A stretch of DNA of 64,000 nucleotides from Candidatus Leptovillus affinis (GCA_016705235.1 JADIYP010000006.1:868001-932000); one strand, 5' to 3'; numbered from the stretch's first letter, positions 39,841 to 52,366 are shown. Translations and numbers: made by a program. The notes: generated by a model not told the origin, from the letters alone.

Positions 39841-42800
39841 TTAGGGCGTTTTGAAGAGTATGGGAATCATCACCCGGTAGGCGGTTTGGGCCACGACCAA
39901 CGTCGCCTGGGCGCTGTCGGCGGCGGAACTGGTGAGCGAATCGGCCGTTCCCGTCAGGGTGTAGGTTCCCGGGCCGGTCACCCGCACCGTCACCGGCAGG
40001 CGGGCGGCGCTGCCCGGCGGCAGCACAATCCGCCCCGGCGACCCTGTGGCGCTGGCATTGGGCACGGCCGTTACCACGTCAAACCCGGCGCTCACGTTGC
40101 CGGTGTTGGTTATCACCAGGGTGAACTGCGCCGTCAGGGTCTCTGTCACCGTTTGCGACGCCGGTTCCCACTGCACGGCCACACCTTCAAACCCCGTCAC
40201 CGTCACCGTCGTCGTGTCGTCGCCGGTAATGCGCGCATCGGAGCGCAGCACGGCCGACACATTCACCAGATACGTTTGCGGCAGCAGCGTGTCCAGGTTG
40301 TCGGCCGTGAGCTGCACGGTCTGCGACGCGCCCGGCGCGAGGGTGACGGCGCTGGTGGAGAGGGAACCGGCCAGGGCCATCACCCCGGCGGCTTGCAGGT
40401 CGTAGGTGCCCTGTCCGGAGCCGGTGTTGGTGATGCGCACGTTCCACACGGCCGTGCCGCGCGGATCAACACTGGTCGGGCCGCTGGTGAATGCCACCTG
40501 CACGCCGCGATTGAGCACCTGGGCGACGGCCGTATCGCTGCCCGCCGCCGCCGCGCTGCTTTGCGCCGTCGCCGTCACCGTCACGTCATAATTGCCCACG
40601 GCCGCGCCCACCGGCGGCGTCACCGCCAGCCGCACTTCGGCGCTGTTGAAGATGTCGGGCGAGAGGCTGACGCTGTTGACCACCGCGCCGTTTTGCTGCA
40701 AGACGGCCGTCCAGCCCGCCGGTACGTCCACGTCCAGGTCAAAGGTCTCGTAGGTATCGCTCAAATTGCTCACCGTCAGGGTGTAGACGGCCGTGCTGCC
40801 CGGCCCCATCGCCAGCGGGTCCGGCGACAGGCTGACGGCGGCTTGCGGCACGGCCAGCACCTCCAGCACGCCATCGGCGCTGGCTGCCGCCCCGCCGGGC
40901 GCAGCGGCCATGACGGTGAACGGCTGCGGCCCGACGGTGGCGGCGGTGAGGGTGATGACGGCCGTTCCCGTCCCATTGCCCGCCACCGTCAGATTCGCCG
41001 GCGCGTCGATGGTCATCTCGCCGACGGCCGTCAGCGCGTAGGTGCGCGGCGCGCTTTCCTGATTGTTCAGCGTCAGGACGTAGGCGGCGGGCACGCCGGG
41101 CAGGGTTGTCTGGCTGGCGGGAGCCAGGGCAGCGTCGAGGCCGTCGAATACGGTCAGGGTCGCGCCCAGACTTTCCGCGCCGCTGCCGCTGCTGATATCC
41201 ACCCACAGCGGCAGGTCGCCGACGGCCGTATTGCCCGGCACAGTCACGGTCAGCGTGACGACCACCGTTTCGCCCGCGCCTACCGGCACGCTGGTCGGGT
41301 AATCGAGCCAGTCGGCGGGCAGCCCGCCAACGTTCAGCGCGAAGGTATCGGCGGCGCTGCCGGGATTGGTGAGCGTGAGGGTGAAAACGGCCGTGCCGCC
41401 CGCCGGGATGCTGGCTTCAGTTGGCGACAGGTCGCCCAGGTGCGCGGCAGTCACGTACAGCGGCGGCAGGGTGATGAAGTTGGTTCCGCTGGGCAGGGTG
41501 TAGGCCACGGCCGTGCCCTGCGCCGCCAGCCGCGTTTCGCCCGGCTGCATGTCGGCCAGTTCGCTGACCAGGGTGCGCGTCACCACGTGCTGCGCCCAGG
41601 TCTGGGTGTAGTCCCAACGGTAATCGGGGTCGGCGCTGATGGTTGGCGGGGTGGAGAAGGTATCGGTTAGCACGGTCACGCCGCTGATGCCCACCGTGTG
41701 GGTCACGGTCACGTCGTAGATGGGCAGCGCCACCGCCTGCGGCCATTGGGTGCGGTAGGTGTTGTGGACCGCCCAACTGTCAGATTCCGCTTCGGGGATG
41801 CTCAGGTCGTCGTTGACGTTGGTGATGTGGTAGCTGTGCTGGTTCCATAACGGCCGTGCTTCGCCCCACACACCATCCTGCCCAAAGACCACGATGCCGC
41901 GAATGGTGGGCACAATCACCTCGGCGTAACTATCCGCGTCCACGTCCACAAACAGCGGGTAATCCGTGCCGGTGGCCGAGTTGGCCAGCGGTTCGTTGAA
42001 CAAGACCGCGCCGTCCACGCCGCTGTAGATGGTGAAGCCCTGCTCCTTGCCGTTCCAGGCCACCTCATACGCGCCGTCGCCGTTCAGGTCCAGGGCGGCG
42101 GCGTTGTTGGCCGAGGAACTGTCCTCGGCGATGACGCTCCACAGCACGGAGCCGTCTGGGTTGAGGGCGTACAGCATCCCAAAACGGCCCGGCGCGAACT
42201 CGTAGCGCATCCCGGTGAGAATGTTCACTGCGCCATCCCCGTCCAAATCGGCCACGGAGACGCCGCCGGGATTGCCAGGGTCGAGCGGTGTGGTCCACAG
42301 CGGCGAGCCATCCTCGCCGTTCAGCGCGGTCAAGGCGCCATAGTGCGAGACCATCACTTCGGGACGGCCGTCGCCGTCGATGTCGGCCACGGCCGGCGCG
42401 CCAAAGGTGCCGGCCATGGAGGAGGTGAGAACGGCCGTCCACAGCAGCTGCGGCGTGCCCGCGTTGTACTCATAAACCAGCACGCTGTCATCCCAGCCGG
42501 TGAGGATGATGTCCTGGAAGCCGTCGGCGTTCAGGTCGGCCAGGACGGGCGGGTTGGCGTGGGGCGCGTAGGTGGTGGACCAGGCCAGCGTGCCGTCATG
42601 CTCGCGCACCTCCAAGGTGTTGCCCAGGTTGACGACGATTTCCGGTTCGGGGTCCAGATCAAGGTTGGCCACGGCCGGGGCGGTGAGCGTCTCGAAGATG
42701 CTGGCTGTGGGCACGGTCCAGTAGGTGCTGCCGTCGGCGTGGAAGGCCCACAGCGCGCTCCCGGCGGCCACGATGACCTCCGCGCCGGGCTGCCCATCCA

Positions 42801-45800
42801 GTTCGGCGATGGCCGGGGAGCTGACCCAGGTGCGGAACGCGCCGCCGCCAAAGTTGTGGCTCCAGAGGATGGGGTCGCCGTCGCCGGTGTCCGCGCCGTC
42901 GCCGCGAAAGACGAACAGCGTGCCAAAGTTGATCGTGTCATCGGCGGTGATGACGATTTCGACACGGCCGTCGCCGTCCAAATCGCCCGCCGTCATGCCG
43001 GAGGCGATGCCATAGGTGCCGAAGAAGGGCGCGCCGTTACCGGCGGGGGTGTTGTCCCACCATTCGGCAATAGGCAGGTAGGGCACGGGCTGCGCCGGGT
43101 TGGATTGGAAAGCGTCCACGCGCATCGTCGTGCCGTTGCTGATGCGGGCGACGTGCGGCCCCGGCCCCAGGCCGGTGTAATGGTAGGCCAGCGGCTGCTC
43201 GCTGTAGGGGTATTGGAAATCGGCCGTTGCCACATACACGCCGTCTATGTACACCTCCACCGAGGTAAGATTGCTGCGGGTGACGCCGAACAGGGTGAAG
43301 GCGTCGCCGGTGAAGGGGAACCAGACGTTGGAGTCGGCGTAGTAGAGGCTGGGCACGACCATGTCGCCGTTGATGGCGTTGGCGTTGGCCGCGTCTTCGA
43401 GGTTGGACGTGTAATGGAGACGGCCGTTATCCACCGCCCGCGTCGCATTCACCAGCTCATCGGGCATGGGCTGGCCGTCCCACACGTCGAAGTAGTCGAA
43501 GTAGATCGTGCCCGCCGCCACGCTGACGGAGATGGTGTGTGTGCCGGTGATCAGGTTCGCAAACTGGAAGGAGCGCACGTCTTCCCCGGCGGGATTTTGC
43601 AAGTCCAGCACGCCCTGGCTCAGGCCGTCGATGAAGATTTCGGCCTGGCTGACCACATTGCGCACACGGAAGCCGACGGCGGCCCAACGGCCGTTAAACG
43701 TCAGGCTCACCGCATCCCCGGCCGTGCCCGATTCCACATGCCAGCCGCCGCTGACGGTGGACATGTTTTTGTTGGCGTACCACGATTGCGGCCGGATGCG
43801 CCAATCATACAAACCATCGTACACCACGTCGGGGTGGTCCTCTTCGTAGCGCACGATGCCGGTGTAGGCGGGCGGCGTCTGGAACGGCGCCATGCCGGGC
43901 ACGATGAAGGCGTCGGCCGTCAGGTAGGCGCGGTTGTAGCGCACCTGCATCAGGTGCGGTCCTGCGCCCAATCCGGCAAAGGAGATGGGGCGGGTGATGG
44001 GCGTGCCGCTGTACAGGTTGAACTGGCCCTGGTTCACGCCGTCGATGCTGATTTCCACGTGGTCGCTGTTGATGTTGGCCAGCCCCAGGAAGGTGACGCT
44101 GTCGCCGGTGAACGGGAACCAGACGGTGCTTTCGTGCTGGAAAGCGCTGCGGATGTAGCTGCCGCCGCTGGCCGCCGCGTCGGTGTAGATGTCCCAATCG
44201 TCGTAATCGTCGGCGCGATAGACCAGGGGGTGGGTTTCTTCGTAGGTTCCGGCGGGCAAGGGGTCGCCGCTCCAGACGTCGAAGTAATCGACCATCATCC
44301 AGCGGCCGAAGGAATTGGGGTGCTGGCTGGTGAGCAAGGTGACGGAGATAGTATGGGTGGTATCGGGCAGGTTGTTGAAGGTAACGGCCGTTACGTCATC
44401 GTCACGGCTGTACAATTCCACCATGCCCTGGCTGAGGCCGTCAATAAAGACCTCTGCCTGCCCGCTGCGGAAATTGGTGGCGAAGCCGGCCGTCACCCAG
44501 GTGCCGCTGAAGTCCAGGCTGACCCAATCGCCGGGCGTGCTGGTGATGATGTACTGGCCGTCGCTGGCGCGAAAGACTTCGTCGGTACGGTCCCAGGTGG
44601 CGGCGGTGCTGGTGTAGGGACGGCCGTTGTAGCGCACGGCCGTGTCATCTTCCTCCAGCCGCGTGAACACCTGGGCCGCCGGGGGCGGCGTCTGCGGCGT
44701 GCTGGCCGGGGTGATGAAGGCGTCGAGCGTCGGCTCGTTGCGATAGTCGCGGATTTTCAGCATATGCAGCCCCGCGCCCAGCCCTTCAAAGGAGTAGGTG
44801 ATGGTGGGCGCAACGCCGGTGAAGATGTCGTAATGGCCCTGGAACACCTCGTCGATGTAGATGCTCACTTCGTCGCTGCGGAAGTAGTCGAATGCCTGAT
44901 AGGTCACGCTGTCGCCGGTGAAGGGGAACCAGACGGTCGGCTCGCCGCCGCCGGTTTCGATGTACTGGCCGCCGCTGGCGCTGGCGTTGGCAACCGCTTC
45001 CCAACCACCGCTGCGCAGGACACGGCCGTCTAACTCCTCAAACGCGCCCTCCGCCAAAGCGCTGCCATCCCACACGTCCACGTAGTCCAGGTACACATTC
45101 TGGCTGCCTGCCAGCGGATTGGCCGCGCCCAGCACCGTCACCGTCAGGGTGTGCGGGCCGGGGGCCAGGTTGTAGCTGAAGCTGATCACGTCGTCTTCAT
45201 TGCTGTACAGATCGACAATTCCCTGGCTCAGGCCGTCTATGAAGATTTCCGCCTGCCCGCTGTTGGCATTGGTGAAGAAGCCGACGCTGGCCCACGCGCC
45301 GGTAAAGGCGAGGCTGGCCGTGTCCCCGGCCGTGCGCGAATAGATCGCCTGGCCGTCGCTGGCTTCGCTGTAGAGGATGGAGCCGTCGCGGGTCCAGGTG
45401 CGGGCCGTTACGGCATAGGGCAGCCCGTTAAAGAGGAAGTCGGGCTGCTCTTCTTCGTAGCGGGCGAAGCTGCCGGGTGCGGGCGGCGTGTAGAAGGGAG
45501 CCGCGCCGGGGGTGATGAAGGCGTCTACGGTGACGTTGCCGCGATAGGCGCTGATTTGCATGACGTGCGGTCCTGCGCCCAGGCCGTCAAACGAGAGGGT
45601 GCGGGTGATGGAGACCAGCGGGTTGTAGAGGTCGAGGGTGGTCTGGTAAACGCCGTCTATGTAGACGTGGGTTTTGCCGCCGCTGGGGTAGGCCAGCGCC
45701 TGGAAGGTGACGGAATCGCCGGTGAAGGGGAACCAGGCGGCGGCGTTGTTGCTGCGCAGGTAGCTGCCGCCGCTGGCGTTGGCGTCGTTGACGGCCGTCC

Positions 45801-48800
45801 AGTTCGTGCTTTTGAAGATACGGCCGTCGCTCTGCTCAACCAGCCCATCGGCATAACTGCCGCCGTTGTACACATCCAGGTAGTCCAGATGCACAAAGTC
45901 GTTGAGCGAGAGCGGGTTGGCCGTGCCCAGGGCGGCGACGGTGACGGTGTGGCTGCCCGCGCTGAGGCCATCGTAGACAAAGCTGATGGGCGTGATGTCG
46001 CGCCGGTAGAGGTCCAGCACGCCCTGGCTGATGCCGTCGATGAAGATTTCCGCCTGGCCGCTGTTGCTGTCGGCCAGGAAACCGAGGTTAAGCCACGTGC
46101 CGGTGACGGTGAACACGGCCGTTTCCCCCGCCGCATCCGCCCGCAAGTATGTGCCATTACTGGCCTGCGCGTACCCCACATTCACCCACGTCCCCGTCAG
46201 AGCCGCCTCGTCCTGCTCGTAGCGCAGAATGACGGTGCCGGTGATGGTGGCGGGAGAGAGGAGACTGGAGATTGCAGATTGGTCGTCGGTGGTAAGAGGC
46301 AGCGGGTCGGTGAAGGAAGGCTGCGGTTCCACGTCAGAAGAAAATGGTTCCGCATCGGGGATAAATGGTTCCGCACCGGGGGAAAATGGTTCCGCACCGG
46401 GGATAAATGATTCCGCACCGGGGATAAATGATTCCGCACCGGGGATAAATGATTCCGCACCGGGTCTGGGGCGTAAACCGGTGGCCGGCCACATCGCGGC
46501 CGCCGCAGGCGGCAGGATGGCCCCCGCCAGCACTTCGGTGGTGATAACGGTAGTCACCGTCACCGTGCCGGGAGCGACCGTTTCCGGCTGCACAGCGTGG
46601 GACGCGCCCAACGCCTGCCCCACAGCCAGGTAGCCGTACCCCTGCCCGTCGGGCAGCAGGGCATCGCCCGCGCCCAGCAGGTCTACGGTGATGGTATACA
46701 CGCCCGCCGCCCAGCCAGAGGTATCCACCGCGCCCAAAGCGTAGGCGCGGGGGTCGCCGGTGAGCAGCGTCAGCGGATAGTCGGCGCTGAAGGCGGGACT
46801 ATTGTCCGGGGCGATGACGGCCGTTCGCGCCACCACATCCTGCCGCACCCCGGCCTCATTGGCCACCGTCACGCTCAGGTTGGTGGCGCTGGTCCCCGTC
46901 TCCACAAAAGGCGGGTCGGCCGTCACCTGCGTGATCTGCACAAATTTGTCCACCACGTTCAGGCGGGCGACGGCCGTCGCCGACCAATCCACCGCCGCTT
47001 CCAGCCCGGTCGGCGTGACCGCCGCCACCAGATCATATACGCCCAACGTCGCGGCGCTGGCGTTCACCGGCAGATTGATCGTTGCGCCAGGGGCTATCGT
47101 GGGGGCGAAAAGGAGCGGGGGAGCGGGGGAGAGGCCGGTCACAGTGATGGCATACGTGGTAGCCAGGCTGCCCTCGTTGGTGACGGACAGGTCGAAAACG
47201 GCCGTCTCCCCCACCAACGCCGCCGCCACAAAAGGCGAAAAGCGAACAGACGCGCCATGCTGCTCAATCTGGCACAGCTCGTTGCCCAGGTCGCCCATCG
47301 CCCCGGCCAGCGCCGTCAGGCTGGCCTCGATGGCCGCGTCGCCGGTCTGGGTGGCGAGATCGGCGGCGATGGTTGTTACGGCCGTCGTCGCCGTCACCAG
47401 CGGCGAGGCGGCCTGGGCGTAGATGACCACATTCTGCGCCGCCGCCACGGCCGCGTCGCGCAGCGCCAAATCGCAGGTTGCCGCGCTGCACGAATTCGCC
47501 AGCTCATCCACGGCCACCGCCAGCCCGGTGATCGCCGCCGCCAGGGCGTCGCTGCCCAGGCGGCACGCGGCGGCCTGGTAGATGGGCTGGGTGAACGGGC
47601 TGACGACGTAGACGTTGACGGCCGTCGTCGGCGTATAGGGCAGGGTCGGGGCGGCCGCGCCCAGGCCCACCGGATAATCCACGCCCGGATCGCCATCGGT
47701 GACAGTGATGGTGACCGGCTGGGTGGCGGATGCGCCAGGAGCGAGAGAGAGGGGAGACTGGAGAGTGGAGAGTGTCCAGTCGGCGGCGGGCAAGGTGGAA
47801 AGTAAGTCAAAGTTGGCGGCGGTGTTGCCGATGTTGGTGACGGTCAGGTTAACGGCCGTGCTGCTGTTGGCCGCCACGTACACATCGGCCGGGCTGACAG
47901 TGACCGCCGGGTAGGGCACGGCGGGCATGGTGAAAACGCCGCTGCCGCTGGCGGTTACCGCGCCGTTGTCGGCGGCAACGGCCGTGACGTTAAACGGATA
48001 AGCGCTGCCCACGGGCGGCAGGCTGGCCGTCGGCGAGATGTACAGGCCCAGCCGCGCCAGTTCACCCGCCGCCAGCGGCATTTGCAGGCTGCTGCTGCCC
48101 GGCTGCGCCCCCAAAATCGTCCAGCCGCCCGGCAAGCCCGACACGCTGACCGTAAAGGTGCGGTCCACCGAGGAGGTGTTTTGCACGTTGGCGATGAAGG
48201 CGGCGTCGGGCAGTTGCAGGCGGCCCACGGCCGGATCAAAATTCACCACGTCATAGGCCGGCCCCCAGGGCACGGTGATGGTCGGGTCGGGTTCCACCGT
48301 CACGGTTACGCCGTCAACGGCCGTCACCGTCACCACATGCTGCGCCGTGGCAAACAGGTCGGGGTAATCGGCCGCCTGCGCCGCCACGACGAGCGTGTAA
48401 ACGCCCGCCGCCGCGCCGATTGGCGGCTGCGCCGTCACCAGACCGGCCGGGGTGGCCGTCACGTCCCAGCCCAGCGGGGCATGGACGGTGAGCGTGTAGC
48501 TGTCGGTGAAGTTGGCCTGCACCCCGGCGGTAAAGCTGACGGCCGTGTCCGCCGGGGTGGTGGACGCGGCGCTGCTGAGGCTGACGCGGAAGAAGTGGGC
48601 CGCGCCGTTGTAGCTGAATGTGTCGCTCGCGCCGGAAGGGGCGACCGCGCCCGAACTGCTGACGCTGCCGAGCGCAAACCCATTGGCCGGGGAAACGGCC
48701 GTGCCGCCCACCGTCAGACTCCCGCTGGCCGCGCCAATAGTGAAGCCGCCACCCGCCGGGGTAAATGCGGCGGAAGCGGCGAAATTGGGTACGGCCGTGG

Positions 48801-51800
48801 CCCCCGCGCCGCTGAGCTGCGCCGGGGCGCTGGTGACGATTTCCAGGTCGCCGGTGTACGCCGTGCCGTTGAGGGTGGCGGCGGCGTTTGTCAGGGCAAG
48901 CGTGTAGTTACCGGCCGCGTCTACGGTGAAGCTGAACGAATCGAACTGGCTGCCGCCGCCCAGGCCGCTTGGCGCCGAGGCGTGCAGAACCAGCCGCCCA
49001 TCGGCTGTGCCGCTGACGCTGACGCCGCCGGTTTGGGCGCTGGCGAGGGCGTTGGGGGTGGTGGGCACGGCCGTTACCGCCCCGCTGCCCACCAGCACGC
49101 CGTTCTGGTACAGACTGGCCGAAGCCACTGTGAGATTGTCGAAGGTGAAGCTGTTTTGGGCGACGGCCGTCCAGTTGTGGCTGGCCGAGCCGACAACGCC
49201 GATCTCGCTGGTGGTCAGGTTGGCGGCCACGGTCTGGCCGGAGAGGGAGGCGGGTTGGGAGATGAGGACGGCCGTTTCCGCCTGCGTGATCGGCGCATCT
49301 TGCGGCAGCACAAACAACGTCTCTTGCAGCGGCGGGTCCGCCTGCGCGATAATCGCCGACCCCAGGGCATTGCCCGCCGTCACGCCGCGCTTACACCATT
49401 TCACGTCCGATTTCTTAACGCACGCCTTTTCCGCTTTTTTGCCCCACTCCGCCGCCGACGCTTTGGCCGCGCCCATCACCGCGCCGATGTCCTGGCTGCC
49501 CAGCGGCATCTGGCCGAAGAAGCCAATCCAAAAGCCCATGGCGTGGCCGAAGAAACCGGCCGTAAAGCCGCCGATGAGGCTGCCGACCTTTTTCGAGAAC
49601 TTAGCCAGAATGGCATATTCCCCGGCCACAAAATGCTGGCCGTTTTCCATCGTGTCGATTACTTCCAGCGTCTCGGTGTCGATTTGCAGCCAGCCGATGG
49701 TCGGTTCGGCCGTGCCGGGCAGTGTCACCATCGCCGCCGGGACGAGGACGTAGAGGTTGGGGTTGTCGGTGAGCGCCGTGGTGATGCGCGCCTTGGCCTG
49801 ATCAGAGATGGGCAGGGCGGCCAATTCGTCCAGCGTGCCAAAGGTGATGCGCTCCAGCGCTATGTCATCCGCAGCGGCCTGATCAAAGACCGCGCCCACG
49901 CTGACCAACGGCGTGGGCGTCAGTTCTTGCAGCACTTCATGCTCGATGCCCATGTCCAGCAGGGCGCGCCAGAACAGAAACGCCGCCGGACCCACATCGG
50001 TCTGGCCGGGGTAGGCGACGGCGCGAATTTGGTTGCGCAGCAGATCGAAGCTGATGCTGTCCGTTTGCTCCTGGTCGTTGCGCTCCCAACCGACGGTGAA
50101 CAGGCGCGGCGAGTCGGCGTAGGCCTTCACCAGAAAGGCGTCGGCGGCGTACTCGTGGGCCTGGTTGGAGGCGGCGGCAAATTTGAACAGGTGCAGCCGC
50201 TGGCTTAACCGTGCCACCTTGCCGAAGGTGATGGTGGCGGATTGGGCGATGGCGTCCTGTTCGGGCGAGGGATTTTCTGTGTCTTGCAAGTCGTCGACCG
50301 CTTCTTTGGCGGCGATGGCCTCCAGAGAGAGCGTGACCATCTCCTGGTAGGCGTCGTTGATGGCTTCGGCCGGCACATCGTAGGCGGCTACCAGAGTCGT
50401 CCAGGAAGACATCAGGCTGAGACGGGCGGTTTCGTCGCGGGCGAGTTGGCCCACCAACCCGCCGCCGGTGCGCGCGGCGTAGCCGATGTCGTCGAACAGC
50501 TCGCGGCGGTAAGTTTCTGCCGTCTGGCCGGGACCGGTCAGGGTGAAATCAAGCCATTCGCCCACGACCATATCCTGGCCGAAGGGGAAATTGCTGATCA
50601 CTTCGCCAAAGGCTTCGCCTTCGACCAGGGTTTCCGCCTGGCCGACGATGAAGTAGGGGGAATAGGTGTGTTGGGCGCTGGTAAAGGCCAGGCCGCCCTG
50701 GTAGTCGCTTTCCACCAGATGGGCAAAGACGAGGGGTTCGCCGGCTAAAGCGACGGTATTGAACACGGCCGTTAACGGTTCAATCGTGTACAAATTCGTG
50801 CCGCCCACCGGGAAGGCGCTGTATTTTTCTACCACCAGATTGACGGTGACCTTGTGGCGCAACGTGTCCGGCAGTTCGGCCAACTGCCCGCCGCTGGGCG
50901 CGCCAAACACATCGCCGGGCTGAGCGGCGGCAAAGGATGGGTCGAGCGGCGTCCAGCCGCTGCCGGGCAGATACGCTTCCACCCAGGCGTGGGCCTGCGC
51001 TTCGGCCAGCAGGTCGGGGTCGTTGGCCGGGTCGGCGGTGACGCTGCCGGGCAAGATGAGGCCGCTGGGCGCGGCCACGGCCGGGAACATGCTGGCGATG
51101 AGCGTCTGGGCGTTGGGCTGGCTGAGCGTGCCCAGACGGTAGGCGGCGGGCACACCGCTGGCGCGCAGCAGGGCAATCAGCAGGCTGGCCTGGTCGACGC
51201 CGTTGCCCGCTTCGCTCCACAGCGTACCGCGCGCACCGCGCAGGCTGCCGGAGTAGCTTTCGTAGCCCAGTCCGCGCACAAATTCAAAGATAGCCAGGGG
51301 ATCGTTACCCAGTTCGGCGGCCTGGCGGCTGACGTAGGAATCGTCGCAGTTGGCGTCGGGCGTGCAGACCAGCCATTGGGCAAAGCCATTGGGAGCCAGG
51401 CGGATGGGGGAAACGGCCGTTTCCACTCCCCTGCCCCGCCAACTGCCAAACGCCGCCGCGCCCGCATCCAGATCAACAAAATCGGCCGTGGCCGAGGGAA
51501 TGGTCATGGTAAGCACCAGCGTCGCGGCGCTGAGGGGCGCAATGTCGCCCAGATTGAAGGCAAAGCTGCTGCCATTTTGGTCGGCGGGCAGTGAGGCGGC
51601 CTGTAAGCCGGTCTGGGCGTTGGTGATCTGGAGCGCCAACTGCGCACCGCGCACGGTGTTGGGGTCGGCGGCGAAGTTGGCGGCGCTGATGGCTGCCAGG
51701 GTGTCGGTGATGGTGTCGCCGGGCGCGGCCTCGGGCCGGATGGTGGGCGGGAGGATGTTGCGCAGGGTGTAGGTGATAACGGCCGTGCCCCCCGCCTGAT

Positions 51801-52027
51801 AGGTGGACTGGGCGCGGGACAATTCAAGCGGATGGAGGACGTCGGGGGTGGGGGGTGGTGGTGACGGCCGTAACCGGCGCTTCATTTACCGGCTCGCTCT
51901 GAGCCAACGGCGCGGCCACAACCGGCGCGGCCGGTATCAGCCCGACAACCGGCAGCAGCAGTTGTAACAACAGCCCTAAGCTGACAACCAGGGATATCAA
52001 TTGATGAAACTTGTTTTTTTGGCTCAT
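39841..52027 (-). CDS. Giant secreted multidomain protein (~4,060 residues), frame interrupted near the N-terminus
   Basis: From ATG 52027 the gene encodes a signal peptide (MSQKNKFHQLISLVVSLG, then a Leu/Val-rich core and VVAAPLA) and about 47 further residues; the frame then shifts by one base at a C-tract (51844-51855) and runs open for about 4,000 codons to TAA at 39841-39843. In order: an Ig-like segment; a transglutaminase-like domain (about 50.8-51.3 kb) with AHAWVEAYLPG and LDPSF but no catalytic Cys; a hydrophobic patch (49.4-49.6 kb); many NEW3/CARDB-like beta-sandwich domains (46.5-49.2 kb); a heptad minisatellite; four tandem units of about 268 residues (43.1-46.2 kb); about eight FG-GAP/integrin-type DxDGDG repeats (41.8-43.0 kb); and five more Ig-like domains to the end (YRVMIPILFKTP). 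It looks like a cell-surface or sheath adhesin. It starts within the 67-residue gene by a 4-base overlap. Confidence 0.88.
46331..46456. repeat. 21-base minisatellite in the giant gene
   Basis: Six 21-base units run from 46331 to 46456; the last three (46394-46414, 46415-46435, 46436-46456) are identical and the first three are diverged. Read on the minus strand each unit encodes a seven-residue repeat of the type GAESFIP. It lies in a linker between the Ig-like region and the tandem 268-residue units. Identical copies imply recent gain. Confidence 0.94.
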
Positions 52028-52227
52028 GATTCCTTCCTTCGATTGGGGGGAGAATTGACAAGTTGGTCTTGCAAAAAAGACCACAAATGATCAGGCGCGG
52101 AAAAGCTGCGTCTTTCGCCGGTGTGGGGGTTTTCGACCGTCACCCGCCAGGGCGACGTCTCATCCTCGCGCCAGAAACGCAGCAAGTACGCCAGATAATG
52201 ATTCGATTCGGATGTGGGTTTTTCCAT
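52024..52227 (-). CDS. Small conserved-looking protein of 67 residues, coupled to the giant gene
   Basis: The gene starts at ATG 52225-52227 and its stop codon overlaps the start codon of the giant gene (ATGA, 52024-52027), so the two are translationally coupled. The product has no signal peptide or membrane helix. The pattern YLAYLLRFWRE followed by WRVTVENPHTGERRSF and a hydrophobic LWSFLQDQL end is one I recall from small unnamed proteins of Chloroflexota, often close to large proteins and BTAD regulators; that memory was not checked. The function is unknown; a regulatory or chaperone role in production of the giant protein is inference. Confidence 0.75.
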   Translation of the reverse strand: MEKPTSESNHYLAYLLRFWREDETSPWRVTVENPHTGERRSFSAPDHLWSFLQDQLVNSPPNRRKES

Positions 52228-52366
52228 CGCGGGTCAACCTGATTTGGCTATAATGGGCACAGTTTAAAAATAAATCGATCCAAAAACGATCGAAGCAGGT
52301 TGTTTTGTAAGGGCAATGAGGTAAGGTAGCGTCGGCAAGAGAGGTTTTTACGTTTTCGCGGCAATT

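Noticed and set aside
39787..41670. Long plus-strand frames opposite the giant gene (also 42343-45033, 48082-50208, 45151-46410)
   Set aside because: They are antisense to a gene with clear domain structure, are rich in Arg, Gly and His as expected for shadows of GC-rich codons, and have no recognisable motif.
39841..52027. The giant gene as a non-ribosomal peptide or polyketide synthase
   Set aside because: No adenylation, condensation, ketosynthase or carrier motifs; the sequence is beta-sandwich, FG-GAP and repeat domains with a signal peptide.
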